NCBI GenBank assembly: GCA_018669975.1
Contig: JABHSK010000009.1
Location: 62,001-126,000 of the forward strand
Direction of reading: 5' to 3'
Length of the DNA: 64,000 nucleotides
DNA from: Candidatus Parcubacteria bacterium
Lineage (GTDB): Bacteria > Patescibacteria > ABY1 > UBA1558 > GWA2-36-10
The notes under the pieces are model-generated. The model saw only the letters and a list, made by a program, of their open reading frames with translations. It ran no database searches and was not told the origin of the DNA. Positions 41,325 to 52,300 of this stretch are shown here, in pieces (position 1 is the stretch's first letter; every line of letters begins with the position of its first letter). The translations under genes and the position numbers were made by a program.

Positions 41325-42347
41325 TTAAGCTTCTGCAGTTTTGTATTCTTTCCAGATTTTTTTTCTTAGTTCGGCGATTAGTTTTTTATCACCCTTTAAA
41401 AAACTTTTAGCGTTTTCTCTGCCGACACCTATTTTGGTATCACCATAAGAATATGAATTACCAGCCTTACTAATAATACCAAAGGCTAGTCCAGTATCTA
41501 AAATGTCTCCGGCTACAGAAATACCTTCGTTGTACATGATATCAAAAACAGTATTCTTAAATGGAGCCGCTACTTTATTCTTAACTACCTTAGCTTTAAC
41601 TTGGTTACCTATAATCTTTTCACCTTGTTTAATCTGAGCAGAACGTCTAACCTCTATTCTAACTGATGAATAAAATTTAAGCGCATTACCACCCGTAGTT
41701 GTTTCAGGGTTTCCAAAGAAAACACCTATCTTCATCCTAATCTGATTAATAAAGACAACAGTAGTCTTACTTTTGTGTACTATGCCGGCCAACTTTCTAA
41801 GTGCTTGACTCATTAACCTAGCCTGTAAGCCCATATGAGAATCTCCCATATCACCCTCTATCTCTGCCTTTGGTACCAAAGCAGCTACAGAGTCAACCAC
41901 TATTACATCAACCCCACCTGAACGTACTAGAGTCTCTACTATTTCTAAGGCTTGCTCACCTGTATCTGGCTGTGATATCAATAAATTATTAACATCAACT
42001 CCAATTTTTTTAGCATATTCAGGGTCCAGAGCATGCTCAGCATCTACAAAAGCGGCTATACCACCTTCTTTTTGTACTTCAGCCACTATATGTTGTGCCA
42101 GAGTGGTCTTACCTGAAGATTCTGGTCCGTAAATTTCTACAATACGACCCTTCGGCACTCCGCCAATACCCAAAGCTATATCTAAAGATAAACAACCAGT
42201 ACTAACTGCGTCTACATTCATTGCTTTGGCTTCACCAAGGCTCATTATAGAGCCCGCACCAAAACGAGTTCTAATTTGCTCAATAGCTGTCTTTGTCGCC
42301 TGATCAAATTTATCCTTTTTTTCTTTTGGTTTCTTTTCTGTTGCCAT
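41325..42347 (-). CDS. recA: recombinase RecA
   Basis: RecA forms filaments on single-stranded DNA for strand exchange. The 340-residue protein contains Walker A GPESSGKTTLA (near residue 69), FVDAEHALDPEYAKKIGVD, the LLISQPDTGEQALEI loop, the VDVIVVDSVAALVPKAE Walker B and the L2-type loop with GGNALKFYSSVRIEVRR. Length and order are normal. An AAGGA element lies about 9 bases before the ATG. No lexA gene or clear SOS box is seen in the upstream 56 bp. Confidence 0.97.
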   Translation of the reverse strand: MATEKKPKEKKDKFDQATKTAIEQIRTRFGAGSIMSLGEAKAMNVDAVSTGCLSLDIALGIGGVPKGRIVEIYGPESSGKTTLAQHIVAEVQKEGGIAAFVDAEHALDPEYAKKIGVDVNNLLISQPDTGEQALEIVETLVRSGGVDVIVVDSVAALVPKAEIEGDMGDSHMGLQARLMSQALRKLAGIVHKSKTTVVFINQIRMKIGVFFGNPETTTGGNALKFYSSVRIEVRRSAQIKQGEKIIGNQVKAKVVKNKVAAPFKNTVFDIMYNEGISVAGDILDTGLAFGIISKAGNSYSYGDTKIGVGRENAKSFLKGDKKLIAELRKKIWKEYKTAEA

Positions 42348-42403
42348 ATGTTTGTCCTTCTTTTGAGCAAACTAGCCTGTATTGCTTGCTTATTACTTAT
42401 TAT

Positions 42404-43081
42404 TTATTCTATTACCTCTCTTAAAATATCTAATTCTAAAACATTGGTTTTACTATGTTTCTTTTTAGCACTTATTTGTAAATTATTCAAGCCAACAATC
42501 AAATTAATGACCTGACTAAAATTTCCATCATGGTCCAGTAAAACAGTTTCGTTGTTTATTGTTAACTGAACCTCTGCCTGTGTCTGCCCTTTAACCAAAA
42601 CACTGCTTTCGGTAGTACGAAAATTATCACCTGGTTCCAAAATAACAACTTTTGGAGGGGCTACAATATTATACAGCTCCCAGCCCAAATATCCAAGTAG
42701 CACCCCTACCACTAAAGCAATCACGACCACTTTAAGGGTCTTTGGACCTAAAAAATTGTGCTTAGAAACCTCTTTCACCTTAACTGGCTTATCAATACTA
42801 CTAATTTTATCACTAATGTTCTTTTCTACCTTATAATCAAATAACAATTCTTGACTAGGAATTTCTAAAAACTCTGCATATAGTTTTATCCATGCTTTAG
42901 CATACATATTACCCGGCAATAGATGATAATCACCGCTTTCTAATATTTCGAGATATTTTATTTGAATACTTGTGCCCCTATAAACATCTTCTAGGGATAA
43001 TTCCTTATCAAGTCTAACCTGTTTTAATTTATCTCCAAGTGTCTGTCCCTTACTGATTTGCTTTCTTTTGAATCTCTGCAT
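42404..43081 (-). CDS. RodZ-like protein: HTH domain, membrane anchor, beta domain
   Basis: The 225-residue product has an N-terminal HTH_25-type helix-turn-helix (GDKLKQVRLDKELSLEDVYRGTSI, then KYLEILESGDYHLLPG), one membrane segment (about residues 117-138) and an extracellular beta domain of about 80 residues (PPKVVILEPGDNF, SVLVKGQTQAEVQLTINN) resembling a glucodextranase-type module. This is the layout of RodZ and related shape-determining proteins, which tether MreB-type filaments. It lies 7 bp from ftsK, so envelope or division function is likely. Confidence 0.78.
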   Translation of the reverse strand: MQRFKRKQISKGQTLGDKLKQVRLDKELSLEDVYRGTSIQIKYLEILESGDYHLLPGNMYAKAWIKLYAEFLEIPSQELLFDYKVEKNISDKISSIDKPVKVKEVSKHNFLGPKTLKVVVIALVVGVLLGYLGWELYNIVAPPKVVILEPGDNFRTTESSVLVKGQTQAEVQLTINNETVLLDHDGNFSQVINLIVGLNNLQISAKKKHSKTNVLELDILREVIE

Positions 43082-43088
43082 AAATCAC

Positions 43089-45353
43089 TTATTTATCTTC
43101 GTCTTCCTCTTCATATTCATAATCCTCATCTTCTTCTGACTCATCACCATCCTCCTCATCTACGTCTTCTTCCTCAATCTCCTCCTCATCTAGTGGTGAT
43201 GAAAAATTTTCTTCTAGCTCTTCTTGTGATATAAAAACTTCCCTTGGTTTTGCTCCATCAGCTGGACTAACCACTCCCATTTCTTCTAAAATGTCTAGCA
43301 ATCTAGCTGCTCTAGCATAACCAACTCTTAAACGGCGCTGTAATAATGTAGCTGAAGCTTTACCAGCCTTAATAACTATTTCTTTAGCATCTAGTGTTAG
43401 TTCGTCTTCAAAGTCTTCGTTACCGCCAAAACCTGGCACCCCTTTACCAGCTTTTTCAGTTACCTTATCATTGTATTCTGGTTCCGCTTGATCTTTAATA
43501 AACTCCATAACATCTGTTATCTCTTCATCGGAAACAAAAGCTCCTTGAATACGCCTTTGTTGTGAGCTGTCAGAAGTCATAAATAACATATCTCCTTTAC
43601 CTAGCAATTTTTCTGCACCAGAAGTATCAATAATTGTTCTGGAATCCATAGACGATGCTACCGCAAAAGCAATACGAGATGTAATATTAGCCTTAATCAA
43701 TCCCGTAATAACATCGACAGACGGCCGCTGAGTAGCTAGAATCAAATGTATACCTGCAGCTCTGCCTAGTTGGGCCAAACTAACCACGGCCGCTTCTACC
43801 TCCTTGGCTGCCAAAGACATTAAAGCAGCAAATTCATCGACTATAACTACTATATAAGGCAGGCGATTAACTATTACTGCTTTATTATAACTGTCTATAT
43901 TTTTTTTTCCAGCTGCTTGCAACAGTTTATACCTTTCTTGCATCTCTGAAACCACCCAACGAAGGGCGTTGATGGTTTTATCGGTCTCATTAATAACTGG
44001 TGTCAAAAGATGTGGACTGTTATTAAATGAGGTTAATTCCACTCTCTTGGGATCAATTAAAATAAATTTTAAATCCTCTGGGGAATTCTGATAAATCAAA
44101 CTAAGAATAATATTATTAATAGCAACTGATTTACCAGATCCAGTTGAACCAGCAATCAATAGGTGCGGCATGGCTGCTAAGTTAGCCAGGATAGCCTTGC
44201 CGCTGACATCCTTACCTAAGGCTAAATGAAGATTATTTTTTCTTTTTTTATATTCACTGCTCTCCAAAATATCCCTAAGTTTTACTATAGACACACTCTG
44301 GTTGGGAACCTCGATTCCTACTAATGATTTACCAGGAATGGGTGCCTCCATACGCAAAGGGTGTGCAGCCAAAGCTAGAGACAAATCGTTCTGTAAAGTC
44401 AACATTTGTGAAAGCTTAACACCATCAGCTGGTCTTAAAGTATATTGCGTAACAGTAGGACCAACATTAACATCGCTCATAGTTACATCAATGCCAAAGT
44501 TTTCCAGAGTCTTCTTAATCTTGTTCATGTTAGCATTAACGTCCCCTGAGTCTGGTTTACCACTAGATTTCTTGAGCAACTCAATAGGTACAACAATTTT
44601 TTTACGCGGCTTTTTCTTAGCTGGCTCTTCATCCTCCTCTGGATCTCCTTCGTCGTCTTCCTCTTCTTCTCCCTCATCCTCCTCTGGATCTCCTTCGTCG
44701 TCTTCCTCTTCTTCTTCATCGGGCTCAAACTCTGACCCCTCCTCGTCGTCTTCCTCTTCATCATCTTCTTCGTCATCTTCCTCCGTCAAAAACTTTTCCT
44801 TGAGTATACCCAAGGCCTTAGCTCTTTCAGTAATATCTTTAAATGATGTATTAAAAGCCAGAAATATTCCGATCAATAACATGGCTATTAAAACTACCAA
44901 TGTGCCCCAAAATCCTAATAATTTTTCAAAGCCCACGCCAACACCAAATCCCAAGGCACCACCACCGGTTCCTGCTTTAGTAATTTCTTTAAATGTAAAC
45001 TCATCTACAAAAAAGTGTAATATACCAGCAAAAGAAACAATAATTAAAAAAAGTCCAATATAGCTAATGAGCTTAACTTTGTATTGTCCGCTCTTTAATA
45101 AAATAAATCCTAAAAATATCAACACTAATATAAACAACCAATCACCCCAGCCAAATAAATAAGCTAAAGCAAAATTAAGACCCCTGCCCAGAGCCCCAGC
45201 CAAATCAAACATTGATAGAATACTTAAAAAAGCAATTACAAAAATCAGAATAGTGAAAATGGCTCCCTTGGTCTCGGGATTGAGATGAAAACCATCCTCT
45301 TCATACTCATCTCTATAAGATCTCCTTTTTTTAGGTTTTTTTCTTCCAAACAT
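43089..45353 (-). CDS. ftsK: FtsK/SpoIIIE DNA translocase
   Basis: FtsK pumps DNA through the division septum and activates chromosome dimer resolution. The 754-residue protein has an N-terminal domain with four membrane segments (about 30-170), a very acidic linker (about 190-245), the motor with Walker A LLIAGSTGSGKSVAINNII and Walker B VVIVDEFAALM, and a C-terminal gamma winged-helix domain (LLQRRLRVGYARAARLLD). The linker has a duplicated 15-codon block (42-bp exact repeat at 44629-44670 and 44674-44715). Another acidic tail ends the protein. The usual linker is Pro/Gln-rich, so a Glu/Asp linker is unusual. Confidence 0.95.
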   Translation of the reverse strand: MFGRKKPKKRRSYRDEYEEDGFHLNPETKGAIFTILIFVIAFLSILSMFDLAGALGRGLNFALAYLFGWGDWLFILVLIFLGFILLKSGQYKVKLISYIGLFLIIVSFAGILHFFVDEFTFKEITKAGTGGGALGFGVGVGFEKLLGFWGTLVVLIAMLLIGIFLAFNTSFKDITERAKALGILKEKFLTEEDDEEDDEEEDDEEGSEFEPDEEEEEDDEGDPEEDEGEEEEDDEGDPEEDEEPAKKKPRKKIVVPIELLKKSSGKPDSGDVNANMNKIKKTLENFGIDVTMSDVNVGPTVTQYTLRPADGVKLSQMLTLQNDLSLALAAHPLRMEAPIPGKSLVGIEVPNQSVSIVKLRDILESSEYKKRKNNLHLALGKDVSGKAILANLAAMPHLLIAGSTGSGKSVAINNIILSLIYQNSPEDLKFILIDPKRVELTSFNNSPHLLTPVINETDKTINALRWVVSEMQERYKLLQAAGKKNIDSYNKAVIVNRLPYIVVIVDEFAALMSLAAKEVEAAVVSLAQLGRAAGIHLILATQRPSVDVITGLIKANITSRIAFAVASSMDSRTIIDTSGAEKLLGKGDMLFMTSDSSQQRRIQGAFVSDEEITDVMEFIKDQAEPEYNDKVTEKAGKGVPGFGGNEDFEDELTLDAKEIVIKAGKASATLLQRRLRVGYARAARLLDILEEMGVVSPADGAKPREVFISQEELEENFSSPLDEEEIEEEDVDEEDGDESEEDEDYEYEEEDEDK
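44629..44715 (-). repeat. 42-bp tandem repeat in the acidic FtsK linker
   Basis: Bases 44629-44670 recur exactly at 44674-44715 (offset 45 bp). Each copy encodes the block EEEEDDEGDPEEDE. Confidence 0.88.
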
Positions 45354-45436
45354 ATTTAGTATATTTTATAATTTTTTACCTAAGTTGTATATATTTTAAC
45401 ATATAATTAGATAAAAATAAACTGCTCAAATATAAG

Positions 45437-45462
45437 AAAAACCCTTAATTTTAGGGGTTTTT
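45437..45462 (-). terminator. terminator of the rpoBC operon
   Basis: AAAAACCC (45437-45444) and GGGTTTTT (45455-45462) form a stem just after the rpoC stop, with T-rich sequence following on the minus strand. Confidence 0.75.
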
Positions 45463-45490
45463 CTATGATAAGTTTTCTTTTATAATTCCT

Positions 45491-48400
45491 CTATCCTTTA
45501 AAGCCAGTGCCGGCTGGTATTTTACGACCAATGATAACGTTTTCTTTAAGGCCTCGCAGATGATCTACTTTACCAGTGATGGCTGCATCAATTAATACTC
45601 TGGCTGTTTCCTGAAATGAAGCAGCGGATAAAAACGAGTCTGAGGTTAAAGATGCTTTGGTAATACCTAATAACAACACCTCACCTTTGGCCTTCTTACC
45701 TTTAGCTTTAACCTTGGCATTGGCTTCTCTAAATTGTGTAGAAGTAATAATCTCACCTGGTAATAAATCCGCATCACCAACATCTTTAACTAACAATCTA
45801 GAAAACATCTGCTTAACAATCAACTCAACGTGTTTATCATTTAAATTCTGACCTTGTGATGAGTAGATATTCTTAATCTCTTTGATAATATATTCCTGCA
45901 CAGCTAGTTTGCCCTGCAAACTAAACAGTTCGTGTAAATCAATACTACCCTCGGTTATCTGCTGACCCTCAATAACAATGTCTTTATTTTTAATCCATAA
46001 ATTGTATCCGGCTGGGATAATAACTTCTTGTGTTTCAGTTTCTTGGCTAACAACCTTTATTTCCTTATCGGTCAATTTAACTAGGCCATTCAATTTAGTT
46101 CTAACTTCTTTACCATCTTCAACAAATAAGACTTGATCGGCTTCTATTTCTTTACCATCCTTAACTTTAATTTCTATTTTTTTATTAAGATCATAGGTTT
46201 CTATACGGCTACCCTGAGGTTTAACCTTGATAATTCTTGGATCTTTGCTGACTAACTTATTATCATCATCAATACTAACTATTCCAGCTAATGGTGCTAA
46301 AATCGCTTTCTTCTTAGGTGGGCGAGCTTCAAACAACTCTTCAACTCGAGGTAAACCTTGAGTAATATCACCTCCAGCTACACCACCCATATGAAAAGTT
46401 CTCATGGTTAACTGCGTACCAGGCTCACCAATACTTTGAGCAGCAACAACTCCAACAGCAGCACCCATTTCAACTAGTCTATTATGTCCTAAGTCGTATC
46501 CATAACACTTCTGACAAGTACCCCTGATAGATTTACAGGTAAGCACAGCGCGAACTCTAATTTGCTCTGGATCAGCATCTTTTATTTGCTCAGATACCTC
46601 TTTAGTAATCAATGTGCCTTTTTTAACAACTATTTTATCTTTCTTGTCTTTTATGCCTTCTGCTAAAACACGACCAACTACCCTACCAAATAAAGGTTCG
46701 TTAACCTTCTCACTTTCTTCTTTGGTCAAAATTAAACCTTCATCATCTTTACAGTCTGTTTCTAATACCACCATATCTTGTGATACATCAACTAGTCTCC
46801 TAGTTAAATATCCAGCACTAGCTGTACGTAGAGCAGTATCAGACAAGCCTTTACGTGTACCATGAGTAGAAATGAAATATTCCAGCACATCTAAACCTTC
46901 TTGAAAATTAGCCTTCACCGGCAATTCAATAATTTCACCAGCCGGATTAATCACCAAGCCTTTCATGCCCATTATTTGAATCATCTGTGACATTGATCCT
47001 CTAGCACCAGAATTAATAATGGTAGAGATAGAATTGTCTGGGGCCATAATACCAGCACCATGCTCAGTAATACGATTTTTTATTTCTGTCCAAACCTCAA
47101 TTACTTTAACGTATCTTTCTTTGTTGGTTAACAAACCATCGTTATATTGCTCTTTAATTGCTTCAATTTTCTTTTCTGCTTCTTTAATAAGGTCTTCTTT
47201 GATATTTAATTTAGGAATATCATCCATACCCCATGACAAACCTGAAGCAGTGATGTATTTAAAGGTTATATTTTTTATGTTGTCCAAAAGTTTTACTGTT
47301 TCTTCGTGAGGAAATAGACGAAAAGAGTCAGCAATTATATCTTTTAGGCCTTTCTTGTCTAATAACTTATTTACGTAATCCATTTTGGCTGGCAAAATCT
47401 TATTTAATAGAATACGTCCAATGGATGTTTCTATAACATTCTCCCCAGCCCTCTCTACTCTAACCTTAATTGGATCCTGTAAGCCAATAATACCTAAATT
47501 AAAAGCCTTTTCAGCTTCATCCTCATCGGAAAAAGCCTTGCTAGCTTTAACGCCTTCTTTTATAAAGGTTAAATAATAACCACCCCAAACCATATCTTGA
47601 CTAGGAATGGCTACTGGTTCACCAGTGGCTGGTTTAAGTAGATTTTTTGAAGACAACATAATTTCAGCCGCCTCCTTCTTACCATCTTCTGTTAGAGGCA
47701 CATGGACAGCCATTTGGTCGCCATCAAAGTCAGCATTAAAAGCACTACACACCAAAGGGTGTAAATGAATGGCTTTACCTTCAATCAAAACTGGTTGAAA
47801 AGCTTGAATACCAAGTCTGTGCAAAGTAGGAGCACGATTAAGCATAACATGCGCACCTTTGACTACTTCTTCTAAAATAGCCCAAACTTCTTGGTGCCCT
47901 GCTTCAATATATCTATTAGCACTACGTACATTATGTACTAGCTCGTCTTTTATTAATCTAGAGATAACAAACGGCTTAAACAACTCTAAAGCCATTGTCT
48001 TTGGCAAGCCGCATTGATTTAATTTTAAGTGTGGCCCAATAACAATTACTGAACGACCTGAATAATCAACACGTTTACCTAATAAGTTCTGTCTAAAACG
48101 ACCCTGCTTACCTTTTAACATGTCGGCAATACTCTTGAGGGTTCTTTTTTGACCAGTAGAAGCAGTGACCGTTTTACCATGACGAGCATTATTATCAATC
48201 AAGGCATCAACAGCTTCTTGAAGCATGCGTTTTTCATTACGTTGAATAACTTCGGGAGCATTCAAATCTTTCAACCTCTTAAGACGATTGTTTCTATTAA
48301 TAACTCTTCGATATAAGTCATTTAAGTCAGAAGACGCAAAACGTCCACCGTCCAATTGAACCATTGGTCTTAGGTCTGGAGGAATAACTGGAATAGCTGT

Positions 48401-49375
48401 CATGATCATCCACTCTGGTTTAATCTTGTTAACAACCAAGCTTTTAACTAGTCTTGATCGACGAACAAGTTTCTTTTGTTTGGAAAGGATAGCTGTTTCT
48501 ATTTCTTCTTCTAAATTGTCGTACAACTCTTTAAGATTGACCTTGCTCAATAAATCTCTAATCGCTTCTGCACCAATACCAGCTTCAAATACATGGCCAT
48601 AACGCAAAGATAGTTCTTGATATTTTGTTTCCGAAATAATTTGTAGTTCTTTAAGTTCTTTAAGTTCTTTAAGAGCTATATCAGCAGCCTCTTCTAGAGT
48701 TTTAACCTTGTCTATCTTGGCTACATTAAGAACCATTAACTCCTGTTCAATATCTTTTTCAACCTTTCCTTTTGGTTGACCATCTGCAATCATCTTATCA
48801 CGACGATTATTTATCTCTTGTGTTCTTTGATTAAACTCATTATCAATTTGTTTACGTTTGCTCTTGAGCTCTGTCTTGATCTGCTCCATAGTTTCCTGAC
48901 GAGCTGGATTGTCAACTTTGGTTACAACAAAAGAAGCAAAGTAAATAACTTTTTCTAAATTCTGAATACTCAAATCTAAAACCAAACCAATCTTTGATGG
49001 AATACCACGCAAAAACCAAATATGTGATACTGGAGCAGCTAAATCAATATGACCCATACGTTCACGACGCACAATGGCTCTGGTAACTTCTACACCACAT
49101 TTATCACAAACAATACCCTTGTAACGGATGCGTTTATATTTACCGCAATAACATTCCCAATCTTTGGTCGGTCCAAAAATCTTTTCGCAAAACAAACCAT
49201 CTTTTTCGGGTTTTTGTGTCCGATAATTAATTGTTTCTGGTTTTACTACTTCGCCAAAAGACCAGTCATGTATGTCTTCTGGTGAGGCTAATCTTAACTT
49301 AATGGCATCAAATTCCAGCACAGTAGTTTTCTCTGCTGCCATGAAAGTTGTTTTTGTTGAAGAAGGAGTAGGCAT
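45491..49375 (-). CDS. rpoC: RNA polymerase beta' subunit
   Basis: RpoC forms half of the RNA polymerase active site. The 1294-residue protein has the N-terminal zinc ribbon (CYCGKYKRIRYKGIVCDKCGVEV region), the catalytic NADFDGDQMAVHVP motif with its three Asp residues, the AAQSIGEPGTQLTMRTFH trigger-loop region and the second zinc site (CKSIRGTCQKCYG). It ends with the normal FLSAASFQETARVL segment. It follows rpoB by 23 bp in one operon. No large inserts are visible. Confidence 0.98.
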   Translation of the reverse strand: MPTPSSTKTTFMAAEKTTVLEFDAIKLRLASPEDIHDWSFGEVVKPETINYRTQKPEKDGLFCEKIFGPTKDWECYCGKYKRIRYKGIVCDKCGVEVTRAIVRRERMGHIDLAAPVSHIWFLRGIPSKIGLVLDLSIQNLEKVIYFASFVVTKVDNPARQETMEQIKTELKSKRKQIDNEFNQRTQEINNRRDKMIADGQPKGKVEKDIEQELMVLNVAKIDKVKTLEEAADIALKELKELKELQIISETKYQELSLRYGHVFEAGIGAEAIRDLLSKVNLKELYDNLEEEIETAILSKQKKLVRRSRLVKSLVVNKIKPEWMIMTAIPVIPPDLRPMVQLDGGRFASSDLNDLYRRVINRNNRLKRLKDLNAPEVIQRNEKRMLQEAVDALIDNNARHGKTVTASTGQKRTLKSIADMLKGKQGRFRQNLLGKRVDYSGRSVIVIGPHLKLNQCGLPKTMALELFKPFVISRLIKDELVHNVRSANRYIEAGHQEVWAILEEVVKGAHVMLNRAPTLHRLGIQAFQPVLIEGKAIHLHPLVCSAFNADFDGDQMAVHVPLTEDGKKEAAEIMLSSKNLLKPATGEPVAIPSQDMVWGGYYLTFIKEGVKASKAFSDEDEAEKAFNLGIIGLQDPIKVRVERAGENVIETSIGRILLNKILPAKMDYVNKLLDKKGLKDIIADSFRLFPHEETVKLLDNIKNITFKYITASGLSWGMDDIPKLNIKEDLIKEAEKKIEAIKEQYNDGLLTNKERYVKVIEVWTEIKNRITEHGAGIMAPDNSISTIINSGARGSMSQMIQIMGMKGLVINPAGEIIELPVKANFQEGLDVLEYFISTHGTRKGLSDTALRTASAGYLTRRLVDVSQDMVVLETDCKDDEGLILTKEESEKVNEPLFGRVVGRVLAEGIKDKKDKIVVKKGTLITKEVSEQIKDADPEQIRVRAVLTCKSIRGTCQKCYGYDLGHNRLVEMGAAVGVVAAQSIGEPGTQLTMRTFHMGGVAGGDITQGLPRVEELFEARPPKKKAILAPLAGIVSIDDDNKLVSKDPRIIKVKPQGSRIETYDLNKKIEIKVKDGKEIEADQVLFVEDGKEVRTKLNGLVKLTDKEIKVVSQETETQEVIIPAGYNLWIKNKDIVIEGQQITEGSIDLHELFSLQGKLAVQEYIIKEIKNIYSSQGQNLNDKHVELIVKQMFSRLLVKDVGDADLLPGEIITSTQFREANAKVKAKGKKAKGEVLLLGITKASLTSDSFLSAASFQETARVLIDAAITGKVDHLRGLKENVIIGRKIPAGTGFKG

Positions 49376-49398
49376 ATATTTATAGTAATATTATTTAT

Positions 49399-52300
49399 TT
49401 ACTCGTTGGACTCTTCAGCGTCCCCTTTGTCAGAATCGCTGGTTATAATTGGTGCTTCTTTCTTGAGAACGTCTTCTATTTTTTTATCAACGTGTTCAAT
49501 TTTTCTTTCTCTTTCACCAATCAATTCAACTTCCAGGCCTAGACCTTTTAACTCTCTAACTAGGACGTTAAATGATTCTGGTATATTTAACCTATTAATT
49601 GACTCACCTTTAATAATGGCTTCGTAAGCCTTAGAACGACCTGGTACATCATCAGATTTAATAGTGATCATCTCTTGCAGAGTGCTAGCTGCGCCATAGG
49701 CTTCCAATGCCCAAACTTCCATCTCACCAAATCTCTGTCCACCAAATTGAGCTTTACCACCCAAAGGTTGTTGAGTAACCAAGGAATAAGGACCAATAGA
49801 ACGTTGATGTATTTTATCTTCAACCAAATGATTCAATTTCAACATATAGGCTACACCAACGGTAGTCTTGTTATCAAATGGTTTACCAGCACGACCATCA
49901 TACAATTGTAGTTTTCCATCTTCTGGCCAGCCAGCTTTCTTGAGTTCCTTACGGATGGTTTCTTCTGACACACCATTTAGGGCTGGACTAGCAACTTTAT
50001 AATCCAATGTTCTGGCAGCTAGACCTAAATGAGTTTCCAATAATTGCCCTAGGTTCATACGAGAAATAACACCTAGAGGATTCAAGATAATATCTACTGG
50101 TGTACCGTCGGCTAAGAATGGCATGTCAGCCTCTGGAACAACTCGGGAAATAACACCTTTATTTCCATGACGTCCGGCCATCTTATCGCCAACTTGTATT
50201 TTTCTCAATTGGGCTATAGTAATTTGAATTGTCTTAATGACACCGGCTGGTAGCTTATCACCCTTATCGCGAGAAAATACTTTAATATCAATAACCCTAC
50301 CTCTTTCACCGTGTTTTAAATACAGGGAAGTGTCTCTAACATCTTTAGCTTTTTCACCAAAGATAGCTCTAAGCAGTTTTTCTTCAGCAGATAATTCAGT
50401 CTCACCCTTTGGTGTAATCTTACCGACTAAAATGTCTCCAGAGGAAACATTAGCTCCAATTCTAACTACACCCTCTCTATCTAAATCTTTTAATTTTTCT
50501 TCACTGACATTTGGTATGTCTCTAGTGATTACTTCTGGCCCCAGTTTAGTATCACGAACATCAATAGAATAATCTTCGATACTAACTGAAGTATAATTAT
50601 CATTCTTTACAACTCGCTCGGAAACCAAGATGGCATCTTCATAATTACCACCATCCCAAGTCATATAAGCTACCAACATGTTTTGACCAAGCGCTAGCTC
50701 TCCTTGATCGGTAGCAGCACCATCAGCCAATACATCACCCTTTTTTACTTTTTGTCCCTTATCAACTATTGGGTGCTGGTTCATACTAGTAGAGGTATTT
50801 GAACGAGCAAACTTATTTAAATTATAAGTTGTAGTAACTTTATCTTTGTTGGTTACCTCAATAACCCGACTGTCTACTCTAGTAATCTCGCCAGCCTCCT
50901 TAACTATTAAAGCTTGACCAGAGTCAATGGCAGCCTTGGCTTCTACGCCAGTGCCCACAATAGGCGCCTGTGGCCTAATCAGAGAAACTGCTTGTCGTTG
51001 CATGTTTGTTCCCATCAACGCTCGAACAGCATCATCGTGTTCCAAAAATGGAATAAGTGATGTGGCAATACTGATAATCTGATTTGGTGCGACGTCTAAC
51101 AAATCAATATTTTCTACCTTTTCATAGGTAGGCTCACCCTTAATTCTAATTTCAGCATAACTATTTATGAAGTGACCATTTTCATCAATCTTAGTAGTAG
51201 CAGGAGAGGTATTATACCTTTCTTCTTCAAAGGCATCCATATAAACAATCTCATTGGTTACCACTGGTTTAATGGGCACTGTTTCTATTTTTTTATTCTT
51301 AGCAATCTCCTTGGCCAAGGTAGCAGTGATAGTGTCTCCGGCAACTACAATAATCTTGCCGCTGGCATCCTTGATATCCTCTCTAGCAATTTTATCAGTA
51401 GTTATTTTTACTTCGTTCTCTACATCGTGTAATACCTTTTTAAATGGAGTCTCAATAAAACCAAAATCGTTAACTTTGGCATAAGCGGCCAAGTGTCCAA
51501 CTAGACCAATATTTGGACCCTCTGGAGTAGCAATCGGACAAATTCTACCGTAATGAGTACGATGTACATCACGAACCTCAAAACCAGCTCTTTCGCGAGA
51601 TAGACCACCAGGACCCATGGCTGACAAACGACGTTTGTGTTCTAATTCAGCCAAAGGATTAACCTGGTCCATGAATTGTGATAATTGAGAACTCATGAAG
51701 AATTCTTTAATCACACCAATAACCGGCCTAGAATTAATCAACTGATTTGGATTTAAGGCATTAATATCCAATGTGCTCATCCTGTCCTTGATAATTCTTT
51801 CCATACGAGCCAAACCAATGCGGAATCTATTTTGGACCAACTCACCAATAGCTCTAACTCTTCTGTTTCCTAGGTGATCAATATCGTCAGCGTTGTCCTG
51901 TGTTAGGTTGAGTTTAATAATTTCTTTAATAACTAAAATCAAATCCTCTTTTCTAAGGATTCTTGTTTTTTTGTTATTTGGCAGATCCAAACTAAAACGA
52001 GCGTTTATTTTATATCTACCAACTCTACCAAAATCATATCGATCAAAATCGAAAAACATGGAGTGGATTAAACTACGAGCATTATCAGTGGTGGCCAAGT
52101 CTCCTGGTCTAATACGACGATAAACCTCTTTAAGTCCTTCTGCTTCATTTTTAGAAGTATCTTTCTCTAAGGTATTTTTTATAAAACTAACCTCAGGATG
52201 TGTATCTACATCCTTAAATAGTCCCATTATTTCTTCATCTGTAAAATAACCAAAAGCTCTAAGTAAGGCTGTAATAGGTAGCTTTCTCTTTCGGTCTATT

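Noticed and set aside
44302..45063. Long + strand open frame (Ser/Pro-rich) opposite ftsK
   Set aside because: It is the mirror of the acidic GAA/GAT-rich FtsK linker; low-complexity serine runs and no start signals.
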